A stretch of DNA of 38,531 nucleotides from assembly GCA_030594815.1 (NCBI GenBank), contig JAUVEN010000015.1, positions 1 to 38,531 on the forward strand, read 5' to 3'. Of this stretch, positions 16,644 to 25,899 are shown one piece after another (the first letter of the stretch is position 1; every line of letters starts with the position of its first letter). Both the position numbers and the translations under genes were made by a program. Below the pieces are notes generated by a model. That model saw only the letters and a program-made list of their open reading frames with translations, made no database searches and was not told where the DNA came from. This DNA comes from Gammaproteobacteria bacterium. GTDB taxonomy: Bacteria; Pseudomonadota; Gammaproteobacteria; UBA6429; Thiohalophilaceae.

Positions 16644-16853
16644 TTAATTGTGTTCCTGATAATACAGGCAGATTTTGCAGGCTTCTAACTTACTTTTGAA
16701 ATGTTTTTTTATATCAGCGAATGCTTCACTATGACTTTGGCATTTCACGTCATCAATTTCCCAACATTGTTTGGCTGGGAAGTTTCGTCGTACGCAATCA
16801 ATCTCTTTACAGTCAAAATATACGTAACATGTTTCGGAATCACCCATTGACAT
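16644..16853 (-). CDS. Small Cys-rich protein with a CWE motif
   Basis: A 69-residue protein on the strand opposite the whole flagellar cluster. It has seven cysteines (9, 15, 20, 30, 38, 59, 62), including Cys30-Trp31-Glu32 and a C-terminal CxxC (59-62). This resembles small bacterial proteins with a C-W-E...C...CxxC pattern that are thought to bind metal or iron-sulfur centres; function here is unknown. Support for a real gene: a good Shine-Dalgarno (AAGGAT, 7 bases before the ATG on the minus strand), clear Cys spacing, and no coding overlap. It would be transcribed convergently with fleQ and away from fleS. Confidence 0.6.
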   Translation of the reverse strand: MSMGDSETCYVYFDCKEIDCVRRNFPAKQCWEIDDVKCQSHSEAFADIKKHFKSKLEACKICLYYQEHN

Positions 16854-17116
16854 AAAGACTATCCTTTTTTTAAAGCTATTTAATAATAGAACCCGTTAAA
16901 TTTAAATATCACTAACCCGACGGTCATATTCTCATTATAGATTAAATAAACCGCTAGACTACTTAAGGGGCGGATTCATTTTAAATTTTAGGTTTACATG
17001 CGAGCGCTCCTTTATATTTAATAACAAGCTCATACTAAAACTCAGAGTGACTCCGATACGCGTAGCAAACTTGTCATCTTTCCAGCATCTTTTCAGAAAA
17101 TTAGCACATTTATAGC

Positions 17117-17130
17117 GACAGTAATTTGAC
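17117..17130. promoter_or_regulatory. FleQ-box-like site upstream of fleSR
   Basis: GACAGTAATTTGAC matches the P. aeruginosa FleQ-box GTCAATAAATTGAC (as I recall it) at 11 of 14 positions. It lies about 52 bases upstream of the -24 element, similar to the upstream FleQ site known for P. aeruginosa fleSR. In AT-rich DNA a chance match is possible. Confidence 0.4.
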
Positions 17131-17181
17131 TTCTTGATCTAAATCTATCTTAACTTGTTGATAATATTCAATATTAATTAT

Positions 17182-17197
17182 TGGCGCAGTTCTTGCT
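17182..17197 (+). promoter_or_regulatory. Sigma-54 promoter of fleSR
   Basis: TGGCGC, five bases (AGTTC), then TTGCT is a strong sigma-54 site with exact spacing. The start would be near 17209, about 30 bases before the fleS start codon. FleQ-dependent sigma-54 transcription of fleSR is the known arrangement in Pseudomonas. Confidence 0.8.
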
Positions 17198-17239
17198 CAA
17201 TATATCTCGAGGGATTATTCCCTTTCAACGAGATGAACA

Positions 17240-18529
17240 TTGAAGATGAAACAAACAAAACAACACATTTCAGAAGATAATATTGATTTTCCTGCTCAAG
17301 CTCAGGAATTACAGGATGCCTTTGGTGCCTTTAATCAATTATCAGCTCAACTCTCAGATTCTTATCAACAACTTGAAGTCAGAGTCGCTGGCCTTACCGA
17401 AGCATTAGAAGCTGAACAAGATGAACGCATTAAAGAGTTAACAGAAAAAGAACGTGTTGCGAGTCGGTTAGCGGCATTACTTCATGCGCTACCCGGTGGT
17501 GTTGTTGTTATCGATGAAGAAGGGAAAGTTCAGGAACATAATCCTGCTGCAGAATTATTATTAGGTCAGCCATTACTCGGTTTACCCTGGGCTGAAATTA
17601 TTCAACGTTCATTTGCTCCTCGCAGTGATGATGGTCATGACATCTCATTAGTAGATGGTCGTAAAGTAAATATCTCAACTTGTCCGCTTGGATCTGAGCC
17701 AGGACAAATTTTATTAATTACCGATGTAACAGAAATTCGTTATTTGCAAGACCGTATGGGGCAGCAGCAACGCCTGGCGGCTATGGGTAAAATGGCAGCA
17801 TCTCTTGCACATCAAATTCGTACACCACTTTCATCTGCATTACTTTATGTTTCTAATCTTAAACGTCAGGTTTTATCTGATGAAGACCGTTTCATTTTAA
17901 CTGACAAAATGACCTCACGTTTACGTCATCTGGAACAATTAATTGAAGATATGTTGATGTATTCACGCGAAGGAAAGGTCGGTGAAGAATCCTTTTCAAC
18001 ACAGACTTTGCTTGATGAACTCTATCAAGGTTTGGAACCTCAACTTGAACTAACGGAAACACGTTTTGTTACAACGAATAGCGAAAGAGAACTGATGATT
18101 CATGGTAATCGTCAAATGTTACTCAGTGCCTTAACAAACTTAGCCATGAATGCGATACAGGCAATGAAAGAAAGTGACATGAAAAACACAGCAAAGATTG
18201 AAGTCATTATTAGCAAATTTAAAAATAACGTATGTATTTCGATAAAGGATAATGGCCCGGGAATATCGTCAGAATTGCAAAATCAAATTTTTGATCCGTT
18301 TTATACCACTCGAACTCAGGGAACAGGTTTAGGTTTAGCCGTGGTTCAGGCCGTAGCTAAAGCACATGGAGGAAATGTGGAACTCGAGTCAACAGCAGGT
18401 AAAGGCAGTGTATTTAAAGTGACCTTGCCGCTTGAATATAACAGTGAATTTGAAAGTGAAGACAAGAATATAAATAAACAACATAACAATTTTGAAACAA
18501 CTGAATTAAAACATCAGCAAATAGCTTAA
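17240..18529 (+). CDS. fleS: Flagellar sensor histidine kinase FleS
   Basis: Cytosolic histidine kinase that phosphorylates FleR to switch on later flagellar genes. The order is: N-terminal coiled coil (about 15-75), a PAS domain (about 75-165, LPGGVVVIDEEGKVQEHNPA), a HisKA domain with MAASLAHQIRTPLSSALLYV and phospho-acceptor His191, and a HATPase domain with NLAMNAIQAM, DNGPGISSE and GTGLGLAVVQ. No membrane segment is seen, which fits FleS/FlrB. The start is either TTG at 17240 (GAG 7 bases upstream) or ATG at 17246; the difference is two residues. fleR follows after 19 bases. Confidence 0.92.
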   Translation: MKMKQTKQHISEDNIDFPAQAQELQDAFGAFNQLSAQLSDSYQQLEVRVAGLTEALEAEQDERIKELTEKERVASRLAALLHALPGGVVVIDEEGKVQEHNPAAELLLGQPLLGLPWAEIIQRSFAPRSDDGHDISLVDGRKVNISTCPLGSEPGQILLITDVTEIRYLQDRMGQQQRLAAMGKMAASLAHQIRTPLSSALLYVSNLKRQVLSDEDRFILTDKMTSRLRHLEQLIEDMLMYSREGKVGEESFSTQTLLDELYQGLEPQLELTETRFVTTNSERELMIHGNRQMLLSALTNLAMNAIQAMKESDMKNTAKIEVIISKFKNNVCISIKDNGPGISSELQNQIFDPFYTTRTQGTGLGLAVVQAVAKAHGGNVELESTAGKGSVFKVTLPLEYNSEFESEDKNINKQHNNFETTELKHQQIA

Positions 18530-18548
18530 AGGTAAAGAGGGTTATATT

Positions 18549-19964
18549 ATGAATGGTTCAACTATTTTAGTCGTTGAAGATGATCAGGCATTAGCCGAAG
18601 CATTACAGGATACGCTGGTAACAGCCGGTTACAACGTTGTAATGGCTGAGAACGGACGCATGGCATTAACACAACTTGAATCATCTGCTGTTGATTTGAT
18701 AGTGAGTGATATCAACATGCCGCAAATGAGTGGAGATGTATTACTAAAACGTGTGAAAACATTACATCCGGATATTCCAGTCATGTTGATGACAGCCTAT
18801 GGAACGATTGAGCAAGCCGTTGATGCAATGCGTGATGGTGCAGTTGATTACATGGTTAAACCTTTTGAAGCTGAAGTGCTGATCAATATGGTAAGCCGTT
18901 ATGTTGGTAAGTCTGGAGATGACACTGACATGATTGCAGTTGATAGTGAATCAATGGAACTAGCCGTCATCGCTAAACGTGTTGCAGACAGTGAAGCCAC
19001 AATTATGATTACCGGTGAAAGTGGAACAGGTAAAGAAGTGTTAGCGCATTTCATTCATAAAAACTCTTCTCGTGCAGAACAACCTTTTGTTGCCATTAAC
19101 TGTGCAGCCATTCCTGAAAACATGCTTGAAGCGACATTATTTGGTTATGAGAAAGGTGCTTATACCGGTGCATATAAAGCAAGTCCGGGAAAATTTGAAC
19201 AAGCTCAGGGTGGAACAATATTATTAGATGAAATATCTGAAATGGATATTGGTCTGCAAGCCAAGTTACTGCGTGTTTTGCAGGAAAAAGAAGTTGAGCG
19301 TTTAGGTGGGAATAAAATCATCGAGCTTGATGTACGCGTGTTAGCAACATCAAATCGTGATATGCAAGAAGTCGTTGCGGATGGTAAATTTCGTGAAGAT
19401 CTTTATTACCGCTTAAATGTTTTCCCCTTACATATGTTGCCTTTAAGTGAACGTCCAGATGATATTGTTCCGTTGACAAAAAGGTTGTTAGAAAAACATG
19501 CAGTAAGCGCACATCGTGCAATTCCTGAAATCTCTGAAGCTGCCGCACAAAAATTAATTGATTACTCCTGGCCGGGAAATGTGCGTGAACTGGATAACGT
19601 GGTTCAACGTGCATTAATTCTTCAGTTGGGTGAAGAGATTCTTGCTGATGACATTCATTTTGAAGCAGCTCGACGCGCTAAACCAGTATTGGTAACGGTT
19701 AAAAATGAAGAGGTTTCTCAAAGCAGTGTTGCTGCCAATATTAAAAGTGATAGCGAAAGTAATATGGAATCATTAAATGGTGACCTGAAACAACGTGAAT
19801 GGAATTTGATATTAGGTGCAATTAAAAATGCAAAAGGCAGTCGTAAAATGACTGCTGAAAAATTAGGAATTAGTGAACGTACACTGAGATATAAGCTGGC
19901 GCGTATGCGAGACGCGGGTATCACGGTGCCAGATTCTTCGGGTCAAAGCGTATCAGTGGGCTAA
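18549..19964 (+). CDS. fleR: Flagellar response regulator FleR (sigma-54 activator)
   Basis: NtrC-type activator working with FleS on mid-to-late sigma-54 flagellar genes. The 471 residues have a canonical REC domain with Glu10-Asp11-Asp12 and phospho-acceptor Asp54. The AAA+ domain carries Walker A GESGTGKE (Lys162) and a GAYTGA loop at 203-208, the Tyr form of GAFTGA, which is accepted by sigma-54. A Fis-type helix-turn-helix ends the protein (KMTAEKLGISERTLRYKLAR). AGAGGGT precedes the ATG. It lies between fleS and the fliE promoter. Confidence 0.93.
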   Translation: MNGSTILVVEDDQALAEALQDTLVTAGYNVVMAENGRMALTQLESSAVDLIVSDINMPQMSGDVLLKRVKTLHPDIPVMLMTAYGTIEQAVDAMRDGAVDYMVKPFEAEVLINMVSRYVGKSGDDTDMIAVDSESMELAVIAKRVADSEATIMITGESGTGKEVLAHFIHKNSSRAEQPFVAINCAAIPENMLEATLFGYEKGAYTGAYKASPGKFEQAQGGTILLDEISEMDIGLQAKLLRVLQEKEVERLGGNKIIELDVRVLATSNRDMQEVVADGKFREDLYYRLNVFPLHMLPLSERPDDIVPLTKRLLEKHAVSAHRAIPEISEAAAQKLIDYSWPGNVRELDNVVQRALILQLGEEILADDIHFEAARRAKPVLVTVKNEEVSQSSVAANIKSDSESNMESLNGDLKQREWNLILGAIKNAKGSRKMTAEKLGISERTLRYKLARMRDAGITVPDSSGQSVSVG

Positions 19965-19977
19965 ATAGTTTGTTTGC

Positions 19978-19993
19978 TGGCCTGGAACTTGCA
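19978..19993 (+). promoter_or_regulatory. Sigma-54 promoter of the fliE-J operon
   Basis: TGGCCT, five bases (GGAAC), then TTGCA matches the sigma-54 consensus closely with exact spacing. It begins 14 bases after the fleR stop; the start point would be near 20004, about 58 bases before fliE. Sigma-54 control of fliE is known in Pseudomonas. Confidence 0.75.
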
Positions 19994-20017
19994 ATCAGTA
20001 TAAATAGAGCCAGAAAA

Positions 20018-20031
20018 GACAAAAAAATGAC
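20018..20031. promoter_or_regulatory. FleQ-box-like site in the fliE leader
   Basis: GACAAAAAAATGAC matches GTCAATAAATTGAC at 11 of 14 positions and lies just downstream of the fliE promoter. In P. aeruginosa, FleQ binds downstream of the fliE promoter, so the position is plausible. The A run makes a chance match possible. Confidence 0.35.
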
Positions 20032-20061
20032 ACCTGAAATAAGACAGAGAAGGTAAGGAAG

Positions 20062-20385
20062 ATGAGCAATACAATCAATCCAGATTCATTATTGATACAA
20101 ATGCGCGCCATGGCTGCACAGGCACAAGGTAAGACTGCAGAATCAAGCGGTGCTGTAGGGCAGTCCAATTTTTCTGATCTGCTAAAGCAATCTGTTGATA
20201 AAGTGAGCGAAACACAGGCTGATTCCAAAAAGTTACAGGATGCATTTCAAGCAGGTGATCCTAATGTGAACGTGTCAGAAGTGATGGTTGCGATGCAAAA
20301 ATCAAATGTTTCATTCCAGGCAATGCTACAAGTGAGAAACAAGCTGGTTAGTGCGTACCAGGAAATAATGAATATGCAGGTTTAA
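20062..20385 (+). CDS. fliE: Flagellar MS-ring/rod junction protein FliE
   Basis: Small protein linking the FliF MS ring to the rod base. The 107-residue product has the FliE C-terminal half: NVSEVMVAMQKSNVSFQAML, then QVRNKLVSAYQEIMNMQV. The length is typical (about 105). GAAGGTAAGGA provides a strong ribosome binding site. It is first in the fliE-F-G-H-I-J operon with its own sigma-54 promoter. Confidence 0.96.
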   Translation: MSNTINPDSLLIQMRAMAAQAQGKTAESSGAVGQSNFSDLLKQSVDKVSETQADSKKLQDAFQAGDPNVNVSEVMVAMQKSNVSFQAMLQVRNKLVSAYQEIMNMQV

Positions 20386-20442
20386 TCCCGTAACCCGAAA
20401 AAATAAGAACAGTTAGCCTAATAAAAATATCGCGAGAATAAT

Positions 20443-22074
20443 ATGGATTTAGTAAAAGCCGAGAATGTAAGCGTTCCTTTTCAGGGAATGTCTTCATTAC
20501 CTATAATACGACAGTTAGGTTTATTAATCGGTTTAGCTGCAAGTATTGCATTAGGCATCGCCATTGTAACGTGGATGCAAACACCGAATTACACTCGGTT
20601 ACCCGGACAACTGTCCGGACAAACGTTAAATGATGTTATTAGTGTTTTGGAAAGAAGCAATATTCGTTATACCGTTGATACTGCTTCAGGTTCAATACTG
20701 GTAGATTCAGCGAAAGTTAATGAAGCAAAATTAAAGTTAGCATCAGAAAATCTTAGTCTTACCTCTGGTCATGGTTTTGAGATGATTGAAAAAGATCAGG
20801 GTTTTGGTACAAGTTCATTTTTACAAAAAGCACGTTACAAACGTGCACTTGAAGGTGAGTTAGCGCGTACCATAACATCAATGCGTTCAATTCAATCTGC
20901 ACGAGTCCATTTAGCCTTACCCAAAGAATCTGCTTTTATTCGCAATAAACAGGATGCATCAGCTTCTGTTTTTATAAGTATGGTACCGGGGCATACGGTT
21001 GAAAAAAATCAAATCGCCGCAATTACAAATCTTGTTGCATCAAGTATTTCCAGTCTTAAAACCAGCCAGGTCACCATAGTGGATGATAAAGGTAAATTAT
21101 TATCCAATGCTGAATCAGAAGACATGATGGGGTTAACAACATCTCAACTTGATTACACTCGTAATATTGAAAAGACATTCGTAGCTCGCATAGAGCGTAT
21201 GTTAAATCCAATTGTTGGAATGGGTAATGTGCGTGCACAAGTAACGGCCGAGGTAGATTTTACTCAAACAGAATCTACCAATGAAATGTTTAATCCTGAT
21301 TTGGCTGCTGTCAGAAGTGAGCAAAGTAGTGAAGAGCAATCACAAGGTTCAAGCCTTGGAGGTATTCCTGGAGCACTCAGTAATCAACCACCTGCAAATG
21401 CGACTGCACCACAGCAAGCGACGAATGAAGTTGGCACAACGACAGCACAAGGTTCGAACAGAACAAGTCGTCGTAGCACAAAAAATTACGAACTCGATAA
21501 AACGATTAGTCATACCCGTAACCGTGCAGGATCAGTTAAACGTTTATCTATTGCTGTTGTATTAGATAATAAAGTGGCAGCAGTACAAGGTGCAAATGCC
21601 GGTGACGGTGTTGTAAAACGTGTGCCATATACTCAACAAGAGTTAGATCGATTAACTACATTAGTAAGAGAAACTGTTGGCTTTAGCATATTACGTGGAG
21701 ATTCTGTTAACGTTATCAATGTGCCGTTCACAAAAGTTGAATTTGAACCCTTGCCTGAAACGCCTATTTATGAGAAAGCATGGGTTTGGGATATAGCAAA
21801 ACAGGTACTTGGCGGTCTGGCAGTATTATTTGTCATATTTGGTGTATTAAAGCCGGTTATGAAAAACCTTGCAATTGCACCACCCATCACAAAAATTATT
21901 TCTGAAAGTGGTGAAGAACTGGATGAAGATCAGCTAAGCTTAAGTGGTGGAGAGGATAGAAAGCGTTTAGCCAAAGTTGCAAGTTATGAAGAGAACTTAC
22001 AACTCGCTCAGTCACTCGCGGCACAAGAACCCAAACGAGTTGTCCAGGTTGTTAAAAACTGGATGAATGAATAA
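20443..22074 (+). CDS. fliF: Flagellar MS-ring protein FliF
   Basis: Inner-membrane ring that houses the export gate and mounts the FliG rotor. The 543 residues have a first membrane segment at about 28-46, the ring-building domains (YTRLPGQLSGQTLNDVISVL; ARTITSMRSIQSARVHLALP), a periplasmic variable loop (about 285-340, Gln/Ser/Thr-rich), a second membrane segment near 447-465, and a cytoplasmic tail ending AAQEPKRVVQVVKNWMNE that docks FliG. Length fits FliF (about 550). The gene end overlaps the fliG start by 8 bases, so the two are probably coupled. Confidence 0.97.
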   Translation: MDLVKAENVSVPFQGMSSLPIIRQLGLLIGLAASIALGIAIVTWMQTPNYTRLPGQLSGQTLNDVISVLERSNIRYTVDTASGSILVDSAKVNEAKLKLASENLSLTSGHGFEMIEKDQGFGTSSFLQKARYKRALEGELARTITSMRSIQSARVHLALPKESAFIRNKQDASASVFISMVPGHTVEKNQIAAITNLVASSISSLKTSQVTIVDDKGKLLSNAESEDMMGLTTSQLDYTRNIEKTFVARIERMLNPIVGMGNVRAQVTAEVDFTQTESTNEMFNPDLAAVRSEQSSEEQSQGSSLGGIPGALSNQPPANATAPQQATNEVGTTTAQGSNRTSRRSTKNYELDKTISHTRNRAGSVKRLSIAVVLDNKVAAVQGANAGDGVVKRVPYTQQELDRLTTLVRETVGFSILRGDSVNVINVPFTKVEFEPLPETPIYEKAWVWDIAKQVLGGLAVLFVIFGVLKPVMKNLAIAPPITKIISESGEELDEDQLSLSGGEDRKRLAKVASYEENLQLAQSLAAQEPKRVVQVVKNWMNE

Positions 22075-23110
22075 TCAAAGTAGCAGAGATATGACAGAAG
22101 AAAAAGTACCAGCATCATATAGCGGTTTGGAAAAAGCAGCGATTTTATTACGTAGCTTAGGGGATAAAGAGGCCGCTGAAGTTTTAAAGTTAATGGGGCC
22201 AAAAGAGGTTCAGAAAATTGGCGAAGCGATGGCTGCAATGTCTAATGTCAACAGGGAAGCGCTTGATGATGTGTTATCTGATTTTCATGACGAAGTAGAT
22301 GAACAAACAGAACTAGGCGTTGGCAATGAAGATTATCTTCGCAGTGTTTTGGTTGGCGCATTAGGTGAAGATAAAGCCGGTAACATTATTGATCGCATTT
22401 TAATGGGGCACAATGCCAAAGGTTTAGAAACATTAAAATGGATGGAGCCCAGAGCAGTCGCTGAAATTATTCGTCTTGAACATCCACAAATTATTGGAAT
22501 TATTCTTTCTTATCTGGAAAGTGATCAGGCGGCCGCAGTGTTGCAATCATTACCTGAAAACATGCGTACCGATGTATTACTTCGTATCGCAACATTAGAT
22601 GGTATTCAGCCAAGTGCATTGTATGAACTTGATGAAATGTTGGAACAACAATTTGCAGGTAATACGGATTCAATAAAATCATCTGGCGTTGGTGGTTTAA
22701 AAACAGCCGCAAATTTACTTAACTTTATGGACTCTTCTTATGAATCGGCCCTGATGGAAAGTGTTAAGCAACAAGATGAAGAAATTGGTGACAAGATTCA
22801 GGACTTGATGTTTGTCTTTGATAACCTTATGGATGTTGATGACCGGGGAATTCAATCATTATTACGAGAAGTATCTTCTGAGAATTTAATTGTTGCCTTA
22901 AAAGGTGCAGATGAATCTGTTAAAGAGAAAATTCTTAAAAACATGTCTAAACGTGCAGCAGAAATGTTACGCGATGATCTTGAAGCCAAAGGTCCGGTAC
23001 GTGTTAGTGAAGTAGAGGCTGCACAAAAAGAAATTTTAACTATTGCCCGTCGTATGGCAGAAACAGGTGAAATTAACTTAGGTGGTAGTGGTGGCGATGA
23101 CTACATCTAA
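22067..23110 (+). CDS. fliG: Flagellar motor switch protein FliG
   Basis: Rotor component of the C ring that takes torque from the stator. The 347 residues show the N-terminal FliF-binding part (GLEKAAILLRSLGDKEAAEV), the middle EHPQ motif (RLEHPQIIGIILSYLESDQA) and the C-terminal torque helix (DDRGIQSLLREVSSENLIVA) with charged residues in the expected places. The ATG at 22067 overlaps fliF; another ATG at 22091 would remove 8 residues, and neither has a decisive ribosome site. FliM and FliN, its C-ring partners, are not in this window. Confidence 0.96.
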   Translation: MNNQSSRDMTEEKVPASYSGLEKAAILLRSLGDKEAAEVLKLMGPKEVQKIGEAMAAMSNVNREALDDVLSDFHDEVDEQTELGVGNEDYLRSVLVGALGEDKAGNIIDRILMGHNAKGLETLKWMEPRAVAEIIRLEHPQIIGIILSYLESDQAAAVLQSLPENMRTDVLLRIATLDGIQPSALYELDEMLEQQFAGNTDSIKSSGVGGLKTAANLLNFMDSSYESALMESVKQQDEEIGDKIQDLMFVFDNLMDVDDRGIQSLLREVSSENLIVALKGADESVKEKILKNMSKRAAEMLRDDLEAKGPVRVSEVEAAQKEILTIARRMAETGEINLGGSGGDDYI

Positions 23111-23726
23111 AATTGTTGGAGCAAATAATTCTGCTGATTTTGAACGCTGGGAACTACCCCGGGTTAGTGGCCCGGTTGTTTCTTCAAAGGTAACAGCAGA
23201 AGAGTTGGAATCTATTCAAAAACAAGCTTATAACGAAGGCTTTGCTTTAGGTCAAAAAGAAGGCCTGCAACATAAAAAACAGGAGCTGGAAGATAGCGCA
23301 GCATCACTTTGTTCTATAATAGATCTGTTAACTGAACCTTTAAAAGAACTTGATGATGATGTTGTTAATCAACTTGCCCAGTTGTCGATGACGGTTGCTA
23401 AACAAGTTATTCGACGTGAATTACATACTGATGAAGGTGAAATAGTTGGTATTGTGCGGGAAGCGATGAGTGCTTTACCTGCGAGCACACGTAAAATCAC
23501 TTTAAATATTCATCCTGATGATAGCGAGTTAGTGCACAATGCTTTTTCGTTAAGCAGTGCAGATGAGTCTGACGAGTTGCGTTGGAAAGTGATTGAAGAT
23601 CCAATGATTTCACGTGGTGGCTGTAAAATTTCAAGTGAAAACTCACGCATTGATGCAACCGTTGAAGGTCGTTTAAATCGTATTATTAATACCCTGTTAG
23701 GCGGCGAGCGTGAGTCAGATGAATAA
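23097..23726 (+). CDS. fliH: Flagellar export ATPase regulator FliH
   Basis: Cytoplasmic partner of the FliI ATPase; holds it at the export gate. The frame is open from a GTG at 23082, but that region is a GTG/GGT run inside the end of fliG, and the ATG at 23097 is the likelier start (209 residues). Visible features are the Glu/Gln-rich coiled segment with [10 protein letters not shown] (a GxxxG-like pattern) and the C-terminal FliH/HrpE domain ([20 protein letters not shown], then [13 protein letters not shown]). It overlaps fliG upstream and fliI downstream, indicating coupled translation. Confidence 0.92.
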   Translation: MTTSKIVGANNSADFERWELPRVSGPVVSSKVTAEELESIQKQAYNEGFALGQKEGLQHKKQELEDSAASLCSIIDLLTEPLKELDDDVVNQLAQLSMTVAKQVIRRELHTDEGEIVGIVREAMSALPASTRKITLNIHPDDSELVHNAFSLSSADESDELRWKVIEDPMISRGGCKISSENSRIDATVEGRLNRIINTLLGGERESDE

Positions 23727-25140
23727 TTCAAATTTTCATTCATCACATCAAAAGAATTGGCAAGAACAATTATCCCGAATTCACTCGCGCATTGATCAGG
23801 TTGAGCCTGTCGTTGTAGAAGGTCGTTTAAACCGTATGGTGGGTTTAACTCTTGAAGCAGTCGGTTGCCAGGCTGTGATTGGTTCAAGATGTCTGGTTAA
23901 AAGTCAAAATAGTAAACCTGTAGAAGCGGAAGTTGTAGGCTTTTCCGGTGAAAAGCTTTTTTTAATGCCAACAGGTAATATTCGTGGCATTCATCCTGAC
24001 GCTACCGTTATTCCAACGCATCAAATTTATGAAGCCCATGTTGGTGATGCTTTATTAGGTCGTGTGCTTGATGGTCGAGGTGTTCCTATTGACGGAAAAG
24101 GCCCATTAATTACCAATGAAACACGGGCCTTAACAGGAGAACCTATTAACCCATTAAAGCGTCAACCTATTAATACTCCGCTTGATGTTGGAGTACGTGC
24201 CATTAACAGTTTATTTACTGTTGGACGCGGACAGCGAATGGGACTCTTTGCCGGCAGTGGTGTTGGTAAAAGTATGTTGCTTGGTATGATGACAAAATTT
24301 ACCTCGGCCGACGTTATTGTTGTGGGGCTAATCGGTGAACGTGGACGTGAAGTAAAAGAATTTATCGAAGATATACTAGGCGAAGAAGGTATGCAGCGTG
24401 CAGTTGTTGTTGCCGTACCAGCCGATCAACCACCGGTTATGCGTATGCATGGAGCTTACCAGGCTACCAGTATTGCAGAACATTTTCGTGATGAAGGTAA
24501 AGATGTTTTATTGCTAATGGATTCATTAACACGTTTTGCCCAGGCGCAACGTGAAATTGCTTTAGCCATTGGCGAACCTCCGGCAACGAAAGGGTATCCA
24601 CCTTCTGTTTTTGCACAGCTTCCTCAATTGGTGGAACGTGCCGGTAATGGTGAGGAAGGTGGTGGATCAATTACTGCATTTTATACGGTATTAACAGAAG
24701 GGGATGATCAACAAGATCCTATTGCAGATAGTGCCCGGGCAATACTTGATGGTCACATTGTTTTATCTCGTGAGCTGGCAGAGAGAGGACATTATCCTGC
24801 AATCGATGTTGAAGCATCCATTAGCCGAGCAATGAATGCGGTTGTTTCAGATGAGCACCTGACTGCTGCACAAAAGTTCCGTCAGACATATTCTGTTTAT
24901 CAGCAAAATAAAGATTTAATCAGTGTTGGCGCCTATGTTGAAGGTTCAAATCCTGAAGTGGATGAATCCATTCGATTACACAGTAGTCAACAAGAATTTT
25001 TACGACAAGATCGACAAGAAGCGGTTAGTTGGAAGGGTAGTTTGGAACAACTGGCAGACTTATTGCAACATTATAATAGCAATGAAAGTAGCAACAATAT
25101 TACTGCCAATGTTGAAACGCCGTTAGTTCCTACTTTCTAA
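23719..25140 (+). CDS. fliI: Flagellar export ATPase FliI
   Basis: Hexameric ATPase that prepares export substrates. Walker A is GSGVGKS with Lys184, followed by [19 protein letters not shown], Walker [18 protein letters not shown] and [20 protein letters not shown], all diagnostic of FliI/YscN. The C-terminal region is [18 protein letters not shown] at 23710 is possible, but the ATG at 23719 is preferred (473 residues); both overlap fliH. The family is close in structure to the F1 beta subunit, but the [11 protein letters not shown] motif places it in FliI. Confidence 0.97.
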   Translation: MNNSNFHSSHQKNWQEQLSRIHSRIDQVEPVVVEGRLNRMVGLTLEAVGCQAVIGSRCLVKSQNSKPVEAEVVGFSGEKLFLMPTGNIRGIHPDATVIPTHQIYEAHVGDALLGRVLDGRGVPIDGKGPLITNETRALTGEPINPLKRQPINTPLDVGVRAINSLFTVGRGQRMGLFAGSGVGKSMLLGMMTKFTSADVIVVGLIGERGREVKEFIEDILGEEGMQRAVVVAVPADQPPVMRMHGAYQATSIAEHFRDEGKDVLLLMDSLTRFAQAQREIALAIGEPPATKGYPPSVFAQLPQLVERAGNGEEGGGSITAFYTVLTEGDDQQDPIADSARAILDGHIVLSRELAERGHYPAIDVEASISRAMNAVVSDEHLTAAQKFRQTYSVYQQNKDLISVGAYVEGSNPEVDESIRLHSSQQEFLRQDRQEAVSWKGSLEQLADLLQHYNSNESSNNITANVETPLVPTF

Positions 25141-25184
25141 TATGTGTACTAATATTAATGAGTATTTATTAAAGATAAAACATT

Positions 25185-25640
25185 ATGACATTAAAACGTT
25201 CAGAGCGATTTAAACCACTTCATAACCTTGCGCAACAAAGTGAAGATGTTGCTGCGCAAACACTTGGAAAAATTCAACGTGAGTTATCAAACCATCATTT
25301 AAAACTTTCAGAGTTAATGAAGTATTATGAAGATTATACACAACGGTTTAATGAACAAGCCGTTAATGGCATGAGCATAATTCAGGTTCAAAGTTATCAA
25401 AAATTTATATCACAATTAGAAATTGCAATAACAGAACAAAAAAAACACATTAGCCTTATTACAGAAGCATGTGATTCAAGTCGTGCAGACTGGACTGTTG
25501 AACGACAAAAAACGCAAGTGCTGGAAAAAGTAATGACGCGATTTCAAAAACAGGAACAACAAATTCTTAATCGACAGGAGCAACGTCTTTCAGACGAGCA
25601 CGTTGCTAATCAGTTCTGGCATAAAAACAAACAGAGCTAA
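25185..25640 (+). CDS. fliJ: Flagellar export chaperone FliJ
   Basis: Coiled-coil export component that sits in the FliI ring and links it to FlhA. The 151 residues are almost wholly helical and rich in Gln, Lys and Glu, with the FliJ pattern (RFKPLHNLAQQSEDVAAQTL; later RADWTVERQKTQVLEKVMTR). The length is typical (about 147). It follows fliI by 44 bases without a strong ribosome site, and ends the fliE-J operon ahead of the second repeat element. Confidence 0.9.
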   Translation: MTLKRSERFKPLHNLAQQSEDVAAQTLGKIQRELSNHHLKLSELMKYYEDYTQRFNEQAVNGMSIIQVQSYQKFISQLEIAITEQKKHISLITEACDSSRADWTVERQKTQVLEKVMTRFQKQEQQILNRQEQRLSDEHVANQFWHKNKQS

Positions 25641-25715
25641 TTAAAATAAAGTAAAATTCAAAAGATCCAACGCAAAGGCGCAAAGATGCAAAGGATCGCA
25701 GAGTTTTTACTTATT

Positions 25716-25737
25716 GTAGGTCAGACTTCAGTCTGAC
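25716..25737 (+). repeat. GTAGGTCAGAC palindromic unit
   Basis: GTAGGTCAGACTTCAGTCTGAC contains GTCAGAC paired with GTCTGAC. It is one of three palindromic units inside the element at 25667-25948 and shares the GTAGGTC start with units in the flgL-fliC gap. Confidence 0.55.
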
Positions 25738-25773
25738 AAGAAAGTTGGCTACCCACGAAAACTTAGCACTGCC

Positions 25774-25842
25774 GTAGGTCGGCTCTTTACCTGCATGGAC
25801 GCAGGTAAGGGGCGTTAGCAGGAGCGGAAGCTTTAGGCCGAC
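25774..25842 (+). repeat. 69-base dispersed repeat, copy 2
   Basis: Begins GTAGGTCGGCTCTTTACCTG and ends TAGGCCGAC. It has the same length as, and is plainly similar to, the minus-strand copy at 9506-9574, including the inner stem (TACCTGC/GCAGGTA) and GGGGCGTTAGCA. The inner stem differs between copies on both sides (CTGC/GCAG against CTAC/GTAG), which keeps the pairing and suggests selection for the hairpin. Confidence 0.7.
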
Positions 25843-25877
25843 ACAAAACAAAATTTATTTTTATAACCAAACACCGC

Positions 25878-25899
25878 GTTGGCCTGAAGGCCAACCTAC
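25878..25899 (-). repeat. GTAGGTTGGCC palindromic unit
   Basis: On the minus strand it reads GTAGGTTGGCCTTCAGGCCAAC, with GTTGGCC paired to GGCCAAC. It is the third palindromic unit within the element at 25667-25948. Confidence 0.55.

Larger units (their letters stand above)
16854..17239. other. Intergenic region upstream of fleS
   Basis: AT-rich and without a supported gene. It should contain the promoter of the minus-strand Cys-rich gene at its left end. At the right end it holds a FleQ-box-like site (17117-17130) and the fleS sigma-54 promoter (17182-17197). An 8-base palindrome GAGCGCTC lies at 17002-17009. Nothing else stands out. Confidence 0.5.
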
